A stretch of 64,000 nucleotides of DNA from Geodermatophilus sp. TF02-6 (GCF_003319115.1 NZ_QOHF01000003.1:124001-188000); one strand, 5' to 3'; counted from the first letter of the stretch, positions 1 to 7,569 are shown. The notes: generated from the sequence alone by a model not told the origin. Program-made: numbers and translations.

Positions 1-609
1 GTAGGACGGCAGCCCGCCCCCGGGGTGGCTGACCTCCTGGCGGAAGCCGTCCATCTGCTGCTCGGACAGCCGGCCCTCGAGGAAGGCGCGGGCGTAGATG
101 CCGGGGGAGGCGTGGCCCTGGAACCAGATCTGGTCGCCGCCGCCGGGGTGGTCCTTGCCGCGGAAGAAGTGGTTGAAGCCGACCTCGTAGAGGGACGCCG
201 AGGAGGCGTAGGAGGAGATGTGGCCGCCGACGGCGATCCCGGGCCGCTGGGCGCGGTGCACCATGATCGCCGCGTTCCACCGGATGTAGGCCCGGATGCG
301 CCGCTCGACGTGCTCGTCGCCGGGGAACCACGGCTCCCGCTCCGGCGGGATGGTGTTGATGTAGTCGGTGCTGCGCAGGGAGGGGACGCCCACCTGCTGC
401 TCACGGCTGCGTTCGAGCATCCTGAGCATCAGGTACCGCGCCCGGCCCCGGCCGGCGTGCTCGACGACGGCATCGAGGGACTCGACCCACTCGGAGGTCT
501 CGTCGGGATCGGTGTCCACCAGTTGGCTGGGCAGGCCGTCGGTGATGACCGCCCGGGCCGTGGTCGTGTCGCGGGCGGGGTCGCCGTCCGGCTGCTGCGG
601 TGCGCTCAT
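1..609 (-). CDS. aceE: Pyruvate dehydrogenase E1 component (homodimeric AceE type), N-terminal part
   Basis: Only the first 203 codons are inside the window; the gene continues past the left edge. The protein starts [11 protein letters not shown] and carries motifs typical of the start of homodimeric E1, such as [40 protein letters not shown] and a [20 protein letters not shown] stretch in the thiamine diphosphate domain. E1 decarboxylates pyruvate and passes the acetyl group to the E2 lipoyl domain in the cytoplasm. The divergent DUF3052 gene and then ahpE follow, the order known from M. tuberculosis (Rv2241, Rv2239c, Rv2238c), which supports the assignment. The ATG at 607-609 is the natural start: the MSAPQQ beginning is family-like. 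Confidence 0.95.
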   Translation of the reverse strand, partial: MSAPQQPDGDPARDTTTARAVITDGLPSQLVDTDPDETSEWVESLDAVVEHAGRGRARYLMLRMLERSREQQVGVPSLRSTDYINTIPPEREPWFPGDEHVERRIRAYIRWNAAIMVHRAQRPGIAVGGHISSYASSASLYEVGFNHFFRGKDHPGGGDQIWFQGHASPGIYARAFLEGRLSEQQMDGFRQEVSHPGGGLPSY

Positions 610-996
610 GGGCACATCGTCCCCCGCAGGTCGGGCCCGAGTCACGCGTCGGTCTCCGGGAGGGGACGAAGGTCCGTGCGCAGGGCGTCCTGCGACCGGT
701 TGCGCACGATCGGGCATGGCCTACGCTTCCCGCCAACGCCGACCGGGGACGCCGGTCGGAGGCCGGTGCTCGAGATCCTGGGAGCACCCGGGGCGGGACG
801 ACGGTGTGGACGGAAGGGGTGACATGACCGGGCTGCGGGGGGAGGCTCCCGCTGGTCGTGTCCGGTTCGGTCGCCGTCCGCTGCCCTCCGGTCACGGATC
901 GCACGCGCCCGCCCGTCCGAGCCCTTCCACCCACCGCGCAACGGGCACGATCGTGCCGACCGGTCAGCATCGCCAACGCATGGAGGAACAGCAGGG
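610..996. promoter_or_regulatory. Divergent promoter region between aceE and the DUF3052 gene
   Basis: These 387 nt separate two divergent genes and must hold both promoters. I see no convincing gene here. A possible plus-strand sigma70-like pair is TTGCGC at 700-705 and TACGCT at 722-727 with a 16-nt spacer, but in DNA this GC-rich the match is weak. The ribosome binding site of the rightward gene is GGAGG at 982-986. Confidence 0.4.
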
Positions 997-1422
997 ATGA
1001 GCGTCGACTCGGGCAGCGCCAGCCTGGCGGCCCGGTTGGGCATCAAGCCGGGCATGGTCGTGCAGGAGCTCGGCTGGGACGAGGACGTCGACGAGGACCT
1101 GCGGGACTCCATCGTCGAGGTCTCCGGCGGGGAGATGGTGGACGAGGACACCGACGAGGTGGCCGACGTCGTCCTCCTGTGGTGGCGGGAGGACGACGGT
1201 GACCTCTTCGACGCCCTGACCGACGCGATCACCTCCCTCGCCGAGGACGGCGTCGTGTGGCTGCTGGTGCCCAAGTCCGGCCGGCCCGGCCACGTCGAAC
1301 CCGGCGACGTCACCGAGGTGGCCCCCACCGCGGGGTTGGCGCAGACCAGCAGCATCTCCGCGGCCAAGGACTGGTCGGGGATCCGCCTGGTCACCCCGAA
1401 GACGGCGCGCAGCCGCCGGTGA
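997..1422 (+). CDS. DUF3052 family protein
   Basis: A 141-aa soluble protein beginning MSVDSGSASLAARLGIKPG. It has an acidic N-terminal half (GWDEDVDEDL) and the conserved block DVVLLWWREDDGDLFDALTD followed by LAEDGVVWLLVPKSGRPGHV, the signature of the actinobacterial DUF3052 family (M. tuberculosis Rv2239c). The function is not established. Its fixed place next to aceE across Actinobacteria hints at a link with central metabolism, but that is only context. ATG at 997 with GGAGG ten bases upstream is a good start. No signal peptide or membrane segment is visible. A copy of the GC-rich dispersed repeat follows the stop. Confidence 0.9.
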   Translation: MSVDSGSASLAARLGIKPGMVVQELGWDEDVDEDLRDSIVEVSGGEMVDEDTDEVADVVLLWWREDDGDLFDALTDAITSLAEDGVVWLLVPKSGRPGHVEPGDVTEVAPTAGLAQTSSISAAKDWSGIRLVTPKTARSRR

Positions 1423-1423
1423 G

Positions 1424-1509
1424 GACCCCGTCCTCCTCGTCCCTCGCAAGCTCGGCAGAAGGACCACCTCCTCCCCACCACTCGCGAGCTCGCGGCGGGA
1501 CCCGGGAGG
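1424..1509. repeat. GC-rich dispersed repeat, copy 1
   Basis: Contains CCCTCGCAAGCTCGGC and, further on, ACTCGCGAGCTCGCGGCGGG, both matching the reverse complement of the core GCGAGCNTGCGAGGGG found at five other places in this window. It sits between the DUF3052 stop and ahpE. It may act as a transcript-end hairpin, or it may be a mobile palindromic repeat. Confidence 0.6.
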
Positions 1510-1576
1510 TGGCCGGGACGGGGCTGGAGGGTCACCCTGACCCGAGCCTCGACCGGGCATGCGGCAGCATGGGGCC

Positions 1577-2038
1577 ATGACGCTCTCCGCCGGCGACGCC
1601 GCGCCCGACTTCAGCCTCCCCGACTCCGACCGGCAGGTCGTGAGCCTGTCCGGCCTGCGGGGCGCCCCGGTCCTGCTGGTCTTCTACCCGTTCGCGTTCT
1701 CCGGGATCTGCACCGGCGAGCTGTGCCAGCTGCGCGACGAGCTGGGCACCTACACCGACGCCGGGGTCCGGGTGCTCGCGGTCAGCACCGACCCGGCGTT
1801 CGCGCTCAAGGCCTGGCGGGCGCAGCAGGGCTTCGACTTCCCGCTGCTGTCGGACTTCTGGCCGCACGGCGCCGTCGCGCAGGCCTACGGGGTGTTCAAC
1901 GAGAAGGCGGGGATGGCCAACCGCGGGACCTTCCTCGTCGACGCCGAGGGCCGGATCGCCTTCGCCGAGGTCAACGCCCCCGGTGACGCCCGGCAGCAGT
2001 CCGGCTGGAAGGACGCGGTGGCGAAGCTCGCCGCCTGA
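1577..2038 (+). CDS. ahpE: Peroxiredoxin, AhpE type
   Basis: A 153-aa thiol peroxidase. The active-site block PFAFSGICTGELCQLRDEL holds the peroxidatic Cys in the family position (GIC) and a second Cys five residues later. The C-terminal half (FPLLSDFWPHGAVAQAYGVF, NRGTFLVDAEGRI) is almost the same as M. tuberculosis AhpE (Rv2238c), which reduces hydroperoxides and peroxynitrite in the cytoplasm. In the mycobacterial enzyme the second position is not Cys (GICQGELDQL), so this homologue could form an intramolecular disulfide. I chose the ATG at 1577 (MTLSAGDAAPDFSLPD) rather than the in-frame ATG at 1559, because it matches the family N-terminus. Confidence 0.93.
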   Translation: MTLSAGDAAPDFSLPDSDRQVVSLSGLRGAPVLLVFYPFAFSGICTGELCQLRDELGTYTDAGVRVLAVSTDPAFALKAWRAQQGFDFPLLSDFWPHGAVAQAYGVFNEKAGMANRGTFLVDAEGRIAFAEVNAPGDARQQSGWKDAVAKLAA

Positions 2039-2090
2039 ACCCCCGAACGGGCACGGCCCCTGCAGGTGGAGGAAGGGCCAGGCCCCTCGC

Positions 2091-2192
2091 AGGGTCCCGC
2101 CGCGAGCTCTTGTGGCCCCGACCCGGAGGCTCGCCCCGAGCCTGCGAGGGGTGAGGAGGGACGGGGTCCTTCTCGGGGGCGAGGGGGTCCTT
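2091..2192. repeat. GC-rich dispersed repeat, copy 2 (partly duplicated)
   Basis: Holds two partial cores, GGTCCCGCCGCGAGCTC and CCGAGCCTGCGAGGGG, followed by an ACGGGGTCCTT tail that recurs in other copies. It occupies the ahpE to tRNA-Val gap. The two half-cores look like an internal duplication of the element. Confidence 0.55.
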
Positions 2193-2240
2193 CCTCGAGT
2201 GGCGGGGGGTAGGAGGTCCTTGCCCTACCCTGGGCGCGCG

Positions 2241-2312
2241 GGGCGCGTAGCTCAGCGGGAGAGCTCTCGCCTTACAAGCGAGCGGTCGCCGGTTCGATCC
2301 CGGCCGCGCCCA
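2241..2312 (+). tRNA. tRNA-Val (anticodon UAC)
   Basis: A full cloverleaf of 72 nt can be drawn. The acceptor stem GGGCGCG pairs with CGCGCCC at 2305-2311. The anticodon stem CTCGC/GCGAG encloses the loop CTTACAA with anticodon TAC. The T arm is GCCGG, loop TTCGATC, CCGGC. The discriminator is A and the CCA end is not encoded. UAC reads GUA/GUG valine codons. Confidence 0.97.
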
Positions 2313-2404
2313 CCGTCCCCACGTCGACGCCGGTTCCTCCCGGAGGCTCCTCGCGACGGCGGGATCCGGGTCGAGCGCGACGGGCGCCCACCGACGGGCC
2401 CGCA

Positions 2405-2433
2405 GGCCTGGACGCGCCGGTGCGCGTCCGGCC
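2405..2433 (+). terminator. Hairpin downstream of tRNA-Val
   Basis: GGCC-T-GGACGCG pairs with CGCGTCC-GGCC around a 6-nt loop, leaving one bulged base. There is no U tract. It lies about 90 nt after the tRNA and 100 nt before the next gene, so a terminator role is possible but not certain. The rest of 2313-2533 shows nothing else apart from the GGGGAGG ribosome binding site of the next gene. Confidence 0.35.
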
Positions 2434-2533
2434 AGACTCCGGGGGGTCGATCGTCCTGCCGTCGGCCCAGCGCCTGCCCTCCGCGTCGCCAGGACCCTGA
2501 TCCAGCAGTGGCCCAGCTCCTGGGGAGGTCGCC

Positions 2534-3316
2534 GTGGCCCACGCGGTCCTGACTCTGCCGACCTGGCTCATCGGCGTCCTGCTGGTGCTGGTCTTCCCGG
2601 CACTCGTGCTGCTGTGCCAGTGGGGGATCCGGCGCCGCTGGCCGGCCATGGCCCGGGGTGAGCACAACGACGTGGTCGGGTTCATCATCGCGGTCGTCGG
2701 GGTCATCTACGCCGTGCTGCTGGCCTTCGTGGTGATCGTCGCGTGGGAGAACTTCGACGAGGCCGAGGGGATCGTCGGCCAGGAGGCCAGCGCGTTGCGC
2801 AGCATCTACCGCGAGAGCGCGGCCTTCCCCCCGGAGACCCGGGACCGTCTGCACGACCTGGTGGTGGAGTACTCGGAGACGGTGATCGACGACGAGTGGC
2901 CGGCGATGGCGCGGGAGGAACCGGGCGACCCCGGGGTGGGTGAGGTCCTCGACCGGATGGCCGAGACGATCGCCACCGTCCCGGCCACGACCCCCGCTGA
3001 GGCGGAGTTCGTGGGCGCCGAGGCCGAGCGGCTCAGCCAGCTGGTGAGCTTCCGCAGCCAGCGGATCGACTACGCCGACCGGGGGATCCCCGGCGTCCTG
3101 TGGATCGCGCTCATCGTCGGGGGGATCGTGACCATCGGGTTCGCCCTGCTCTTCGGCCTCCAGCGGGCCGTGCTGCACTCGTTGATGGTCGGCAGCCTGG
3201 CCGCTCTGGTCGGTGTGCTCCTCTTCGTGGCCGTGGTCATCAACTACCCGTTCGCCGGCGACGTCGCCGTCCAGCCCGAGCCCCTGGACCGGGTGCTGTC
3301 GGACTTCCGCGGGTGA
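2534..3316 (+). CDS. DUF4239 family membrane protein
   Basis: A 260-aa integral membrane protein with two N-terminal helices (LIGVLLVLVFPALVLLCQW, VVGFIIAVVGVIYAVLLAFVV) and two C-terminal ones (VLWIALIVGGIVTIGFALLF, HSLMVGSLAALVGVLLFVAV). They flank a soluble, partly helical middle with NFDEAEGIVGQEASALRSIY. This layout is typical of the bestrophin-like DUF4239 family, whose function is unknown. The GTG start has a GGGGAGG site six bases upstream. It converges with the LuxR-type regulator, with only nine bases between the stops. Confidence 0.85.
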   Translation: MAHAVLTLPTWLIGVLLVLVFPALVLLCQWGIRRRWPAMARGEHNDVVGFIIAVVGVIYAVLLAFVVIVAWENFDEAEGIVGQEASALRSIYRESAAFPPETRDRLHDLVVEYSETVIDDEWPAMAREEPGDPGVGEVLDRMAETIATVPATTPAEAEFVGAEAERLSQLVSFRSQRIDYADRGIPGVLWIALIVGGIVTIGFALLFGLQRAVLHSLMVGSLAALVGVLLFVAVVINYPFAGDVAVQPEPLDRVLSDFRG

Positions 3317-3325
3317 GCCGGCCGC

Positions 3326-6082
3326 TCACCGCCCGGACCGTCGGCCGTTCCCCGACCGCAGGACCCTGCTCCACGCCGCCGTCCCCAGGACGTCGGTGAG
3401 CGCCGCCCGGGTGCCGATCCCGAGCTTGGTGTAGGCGTGCGCGAGGTGGGTCTCGACGGTGCGGACCGACAGCTGCAGCTTCTGGGCGATGCCCAGGTTG
3501 GACAGCCCCTCGGCGGCGAGGGCGGCCACCTCGCGCTCCCGGGAGGTGAGCGGGCGGGCGCCCACCCGCGCCAGGGCGGCGGTGTGGACCCCCCCGGCGG
3601 AGCGGGCGAGGGCGCCCGCCCGCGCGGCCGACGCCGCCGCCCGCCGCCGGTGACCGGCGTGGGTGTGCGCCTCGGCCGCCTGGGCGGCGGCGTCGGCGGC
3701 GAGCACCCCGGCGCCCATCGACTCGAACTGGGTGGCCACGTCGTCGAGCAGCTCGCCGAGCCCGGCGGCCACCGCGGCGGCGTGTGCCGCACAGGCGCGG
3801 ACCAGCGGACTGCCCAGCCGGGCCGCCAGCTCCTGCAGCCGTCCCTCCACCTGCGGCGCCGCACCCAGGCGGGCGGCCGCGTGCAGGGCGCGGGCCTCGA
3901 CCGCCGGCTGGTCGGTCCCCGCGGCGGACGAGGCCGCCTCCAGCGCGGCCGCGACCGCCGCCTCCGGTCGGCCGAGGGCCTCCGTCCAGGCGTGCGCGAG
4001 GAGGGTCTCGGGGGCGAAGACGCGGACCGGGGACGGCCCGGGCGTCGCCAGGGTCCGCCGCGCGCGCTCCTCGTCGCCCACGAGGGCGCAGGCCTGGGCC
4101 AGCTTCGCCCGGCAGAGCGGGCCGAAGCCGAGCGGGTCGTCGTCGGCCAGCCGGGCGGCCGCCTCGGCCAGCCACCGGACGGCCTCGGCCGGACGGCCCG
4201 CCGCCAGCACCGCCGAGCCGACGCCGAGCGCGGACACCGCGTCGCTCGCCGATCCGGCCCGCGCCAGCGTGGCCCGGTGCAGCTCCCGCGCGCGCGTCTC
4301 GGCCTGCCGGAACCGCCCGGCCAGCTCGAGGGCCAGCACCTCGCCGTGGGCGAGGAGGGTGCGGGCGGACGAGGACTCGGCCGACTCGGCGCACCCGTCG
4401 AGCGCCGCCCACCCGCGCTCGGCGCTGCCCAGCGCCTCGTCGGCGCGCCCGAGCACGGCCAGGGCGCTGGTCCGCGCGGCGGCGGCCCACAGCCGGGTCC
4501 GCGGGTCGGGAGGGGTGCCGCCGCTTGCGTCCAGCGCCTGCCGCGGTCGGCCGGCGGAGAACCGCAGCACGCCGTGGACGCCGGCGAGCAGGTCCGGCTC
4601 CCCGCCGGTCGGGACGGCGGACGCCGGCTCCACCACGCCCAGACCGTAGAAGCGGTTGAGCGCCCGGGTGACGGCCAGCTGCTCCTCCTCGGCCGCCGTC
4701 CGCGCGACCGCCTCCGCCGCGACCCGCTCGGCCTCCGCGGGCCGTCCCCGCCAGCGCAGCGCCTCGGCCAAGGCGGCGGAGGCCGCCGCGCCCGCGCCGT
4801 CCGCCACGGCGGCGCGGGCCAGCCGCTCGGCCGTGACGTGCTCGGCCGCCGCGTTGGCCTGCCGCGCAGCCCGGACGAGGACGTCGGGCCCGACCGCCGC
4901 GCCGTCGGGCTGCAGGAGCAGGTCGGCGATCCGCAGGGGGTCCTCGTGCGCCCACCGCTGCACCGAGGACGTCGTCGCCAGCCGGTGCTGCACGGCGCGG
5001 GCCGTCGCCTGCGGCAGCAGGGCCCGCAGGCCGATCGCGTGCAGGGGTTCGGTCAACCGTGCGGTCGGACGCCGGCAGGCGGACTCCACGGTCACCGTGC
5101 CGCGCCGTTCGAGCGAGGCGACTACCTCCGACGAGGTCAGGTCGACCAGGTCGGCCAGCTCGAGCGAGCCGGCGACGGCCAGCAGCTCGGCCGCCGTCCG
5201 CTCCGCGGGGTCGAGCTCGCCGGTCTCGGTCTGCAGCAGGTCGAGCAGCCGCTGGGTCGGCTCGACCCCGCCGTCCCAGCGCCAGACAGACCCCACCTCG
5301 TGCAGGCGGGCGGTCTCGCGCCCGGCCTCCACCAGCTCGTGCAGGAAGGCCACGCTGCCGGAGCTGCTCTGCCAGAGGAACTCGCAGGTGCGGCTGTCCA
5401 CCGCCCCCCCGAGCACAGCGGTGAGCACCCGGTCGACCTGACCGCGGGTCCAGGGGAGGAGGTCGACGCGGGCGGCCAGCCGGTCCTTCCACAGCGCGGC
5501 CACCACGTCGGGAGGCTGCGCGCCGCCGCGCACGGTGAGGACCACGGCGGCCTTGCGGGTGAGCACCAGCTTGTGCACCAGCGTGGCCGACAGGTCGTCG
5601 AGCAGGTGGGCGTCGTCGATGCCCACGACGGCGGCCCCGTGCGCCTCCCTGCGCGCGTCGAAGGCGGCGGCCATGGCCTGCCACGCCGCCGTCGAGTCGA
5701 ACGAGGCGCCTCCGAGGGGGACGAGGTGGACCAGTGCGCCGAGTGGGATCGCCGCGGTGCCCCGGGTGCAGGTGACCCACTCGGTGCGTCGCCGTCGGCC
5801 GCGCAGGACCGTGATCGCCTCCTGCGCCAGCCGCGTCCGGCCGACCCCGTGCCCACCGAAGACCACCACGGCGCCGGGCTCCGCTCCGTCCACGCCGTCG
5901 AGGACCCGCTGCAGGCCGGCGCCGCGGTCGACGAACGGCCAGTCCAGCTCGGCGGTCCCGACCGACGACGCCACCGGCCCGGATGCGGTACCGGGGAGGA
6001 CGTCGTCCCCCGAGGGCGGTCCCGTGCCGGATGTCGTCCGGGAGTCGGGACGATCGACCACAGGATCTGCAGGAGCGCTCAC
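3326..6082 (-). CDS. Large LuxR-family regulator with an AAA-type ATPase domain
   Basis: A protein of about 918 aa with three parts. An N-terminal NTPase domain has a Walker A-like GGHGVGRT near residue 76; the usual Lys is Arg. A long Ala-rich helical middle resembles TPR-type sensor regions. A C-terminal LuxR helix-turn-helix reads LTSREREVAALAAEGLSN...SVRTVETHLAHAYTKLG. This is the build of MalT/LAL-type ATP-dependent activators. It faces the peptide cluster across 690 nt, so it is the obvious candidate regulator of that cassette (inference). The frame stays open to an ATG at 6220, but the extra residues look non-coding, so I used GTG at 6082; GTG at about 6109 is another option. Confidence 0.85.
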   Translation of the reverse strand: MSAPADPVVDRPDSRTTSGTGPPSGDDVLPGTASGPVASSVGTAELDWPFVDRGAGLQRVLDGVDGAEPGAVVVFGGHGVGRTRLAQEAITVLRGRRRRTEWVTCTRGTAAIPLGALVHLVPLGGASFDSTAAWQAMAAAFDARREAHGAAVVGIDDAHLLDDLSATLVHKLVLTRKAAVVLTVRGGAQPPDVVAALWKDRLAARVDLLPWTRGQVDRVLTAVLGGAVDSRTCEFLWQSSSGSVAFLHELVEAGRETARLHEVGSVWRWDGGVEPTQRLLDLLQTETGELDPAERTAAELLAVAGSLELADLVDLTSSEVVASLERRGTVTVESACRRPTARLTEPLHAIGLRALLPQATARAVQHRLATTSSVQRWAHEDPLRIADLLLQPDGAAVGPDVLVRAARQANAAAEHVTAERLARAAVADGAGAAASAALAEALRWRGRPAEAERVAAEAVARTAAEEEQLAVTRALNRFYGLGVVEPASAVPTGGEPDLLAGVHGVLRFSAGRPRQALDASGGTPPDPRTRLWAAAARTSALAVLGRADEALGSAERGWAALDGCAESAESSSARTLLAHGEVLALELAGRFRQAETRARELHRATLARAGSASDAVSALGVGSAVLAAGRPAEAVRWLAEAAARLADDDPLGFGPLCRAKLAQACALVGDEERARRTLATPGPSPVRVFAPETLLAHAWTEALGRPEAAVAAALEAASSAAGTDQPAVEARALHAAARLGAAPQVEGRLQELAARLGSPLVRACAAHAAAVAAGLGELLDDVATQFESMGAGVLAADAAAQAAEAHTHAGHRRRAAASAARAGALARSAGGVHTAALARVGARPLTSREREVAALAAEGLSNLGIAQKLQLSVRTVETHLAHAYTKLGIGTRAALTDVLGTAAWSRVLRSGNGRRSGR

Positions 6083-6342
6083 CCCGGGGATTCGCGTCCT
6101 CTCTCCCACGGAGTCGTACTCTATGGCCCGGCTGTGGCCTGCGGCACGGCACGGACGGGCGTTTCTCGTAGCGGGGCCAGAAGTGCACCACATTTCCTCC
6201 GGGTGACCACTCCGGAGCAATACCGGTTGACGCGGGAGTTCGGTGGGGCGCTCCGCAGCACCGCCGCGCGGGATCGTCCAGGTCGTCGCCCGGATCCACG
6301 CCGGGCCGCCGCGCGCTGCCTCCCACCGGCCGTGCGTGGCGG

Positions 6343-6382
6343 CGCGGACCGGCTCCGCGACGGTCTGCGGAGCCGGTCCGCG
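6343..6382. terminator. Perfect 16-bp hairpin in the regulator/peptide intergenic region
   Basis: Bases 6343-6358 (CGCGGACCGGCTCCGC) pair without a mismatch with 6367-6382 around an 8-nt loop GACGGTCT. There is no T run on either side. It could insulate the two divergent transcription units or act as an RNA leader structure. Confidence 0.45.
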
Positions 6383-6574
6383 GGAGGGGAGGGGTGGCCC
6401 CGGGGAGACGGCGGTGCGGCGGGCGGCCCCGGCGTCCGTCGGGACGTGCCAGGTCGGGGACGAGTCGGCCGCGCCGGCCTGCGTAGCTCGTCGGCGTGTC
6501 CTACGTGGTGATCGGCGCGCTGTTCAGCAGTGACGGGGTCGGGAGTGCGGGGCGGTTCGATCGATCTCGGTATT

Positions 6575-6592
6575 ACAGATCTGACTATCTGT
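6575..6592. promoter_or_regulatory. Inverted repeat ACAGAT-N6-ATCTGT, candidate operator
   Basis: Two 6-nt arms separated by CTGACT in the most A+T-rich part of the intergenic region, about 180 nt before the first peptide gene. The dyad is the right size for a dimeric HTH regulator, and the LuxR-type gene is next door. No direct evidence of binding. Confidence 0.4.
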
Positions 6593-6770
6593 CATTTCCG
6601 TGTTGCGCCGCGCAGGGGTCGGATGGAATGGTCGGGCCGCCGACACCGGGATGGTGATCGGTGACCGGTCGGGGCTGGGGGAACGCCTGGTGCGCCATTT
6701 CGCATGCCGTTCTCCCGGAGTTCTCCGGCTGTTGTCGGACCACCGTCGGAACTGACGACCAGGAGGACCA

Positions 6771-7070
6771 GTGTTCGAGGACCTGCACGTCGACCTGCTG
6801 CCCGCACGCACCACCATGCAGACCTTCACGGTCACGGGTACGGGCGGCAACGGCGGCAACGGGGGCGCCGGCGGCTTCGCTGCCGCGGTCTCGGCCGCGC
6901 TCGGCTTCGCGGAGATCAACCAGACCTCGACCGCCGCTTCGGTGGCGGGCGGCGACGCCACCGCGACGAACACCGCCACCACCGGCGCGGTCACCGCCGG
7001 TGACGCCACCGCCTTCGGTGGCGATGGCGGCGATGGCGGTGCCGGCGGCGCCGGCATCGACGGCGCCTGA
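6771..7070 (+). CDS. Gly/Ala-rich peptide 1 with conserved MFED...LLPARTTMQ leader
   Basis: A 99-aa protein. Residues 1-17 are MFEDLHVDLLPARTTMQ, shared almost unchanged with the genes at 7185 and 14062. After Gln17 comes a GGNGGNGGAGG tract, a short hydrophobic stretch (FAAAVSAALGFAEI), an Ala/Thr/Asn-rich middle (GGDATATNTATTGAVTAGDA) and a second Gly tract near the C-terminus. There is no Sec signal peptide. GTG start with a perfect AGGAGG four bases upstream; the same ribosome binding site and leader DNA occur at 7185, so this start is firm. I infer a precursor peptide whose first 16 residues are a leader, processed by the protease-cyclase encoded downstream. The cargo function is unknown. 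Confidence 0.8.
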   Translation: MFEDLHVDLLPARTTMQTFTVTGTGGNGGNGGAGGFAAAVSAALGFAEINQTSTAASVAGGDATATNTATTGAVTAGDATAFGGDGGDGGAGGAGIDGA

Positions 7071-7084
7071 CCTGAGGCGGCCGG

Positions 7085-7122
7085 CCGGGGGGACGCCGGG
7101 CACGTGCACGGCGTCCCCCCGG
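7085..7122 (+). terminator. Strong hairpin just after peptide gene 1
   Basis: CCGGGGGGACGCC (7085-7097) pairs perfectly with 7110-7122 over 13 bp around a 12-nt loop that contains CACGTG. It starts 15 nt after the peptide 1 stop and has no T run. It may stop or slow transcription, or protect the upstream message from decay and so favour peptide 1. Confidence 0.6.
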
Positions 7123-7184
7123 GCCCTGCCGGCTGACCGAGCACGACTGTCGGCATCAACCACACGACACAGCCAGGAGGACCA

Positions 7185-7481
7185 GTGTTCGAGGACCAGT
7201 ACGTCGACCTGCTGCCCGCCCGCACCACCATGCAGAACCTCGCGGTCGGGGGTGTCGGCGGCGCGGGCGGCGCGGGCGGCGCCGGCGGCCCCGCCGTGGC
7301 GGTGTCGCTCGCGGCCAACATCTCGGTGATCACCCAGACCGCGACCGCCGTCTCGCTGTTCGGCGGCGACGCCCTCGCGACCAACGACGCCGCCACGGGC
7401 GACGTCACCGCGGGTGCCGCCAACGCCGCCGGCGGCGCCGGTGGAGCGGGCGGCGCCGGCGGTGCCGGCATCACCGGCTGA
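7185..7481 (+). CDS. Gly/Ala-rich peptide 2, paralogue of peptide 1
   Basis: A 98-aa protein starting MFEDQYVDLLPARTTMQ. The cargo aligns with peptide 1: a GGAGGAGGAGG tract, then VITQTATAVSLFGGDALATN, then DAATGDVTAGAANA, then a second GGAGG tract. The upstream AGGAGG, GTG start and first codons are nearly identical in DNA to those of peptide 1, while the cargo codons have diverged. This suggests duplication with selection on the leader. It ends 163 nt before the protease-cyclase gene, with a strong hairpin between. The Gly tracts resemble mycobacterial PGRS sequence in composition only; no PE domain is present. Confidence 0.8.
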   Translation: MFEDQYVDLLPARTTMQNLAVGGVGGAGGAGGAGGPAVAVSLAANISVITQTATAVSLFGGDALATNDAATGDVTAGAANAAGGAGGAGGAGGAGITG

Positions 7482-7536
7482 CCCGCACCGCTGCACGGCG
7501 GTCCCGGCTCCGGCCTGACCGGACCGCGCTGACGAG

Positions 7537-7569
7537 GAGGGGGGCGACCGGTCACCGGTCGCCCCCCTC
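7537..7569 (+). terminator. Terminator after the peptide gene pair
   Basis: GAGGGGGGCGACCGG (7537-7551) pairs with CCGGTCGCCCCCCTC (7555-7569), a perfect 15-bp stem with a TCA loop, followed by the pyrimidine-rich TCTTCC. It ends about 75 nt before the protease-cyclase start, so the abundant peptide message and the enzyme message are probably separate or linked only by read-through. Confidence 0.75.

Larger units (their letters stand above)
6083..6770. promoter_or_regulatory. Long regulatory region between the LuxR-type regulator and the peptide genes
   Basis: These 688 nt hold no convincing gene. The 6545-6620 part is clearly richer in A+T than its surroundings (GTATTACAGATCTGACTATC), as expected of a promoter. 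The region also contains a perfect 16-bp hairpin (6343-6382) and an inverted repeat (6575-6592), listed separately. A TTGAC at 6226-6230 might serve a promoter, but I cannot assign it to a strand with confidence. Confidence 0.5.

Noticed and set aside
3437-6511. Long plus-strand frame of about 1024 codons opposite the LuxR-type gene
   Set aside because: Low-complexity, no motif, and the minus strand has a P-loop and LuxR HTH. A shadow frame.
6496-6654. A 52-aa frame starting MSYVVIGALFSSDG in the regulator/peptide gap
   Set aside because: No ribosome binding site, unusual codons and overlap with the A+T-rich promoter part; likely chance.
6816-6821. Starting peptide 1 at the internal ATG (MQTFTV) instead of GTG 6771
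   Set aside because: No ribosome binding site precedes it, while AGGAGG plus a conserved leader lies at the GTG in peptides 1 and 2, and GGAGGGG before peptide 3.
6771-7481. Treating the Gly-rich peptides as PE_PGRS proteins
   Set aside because: The Gly tracts look alike in composition, but there is no PE domain (and no YxxxD/E secretion signal); the conserved MFED leader is different.
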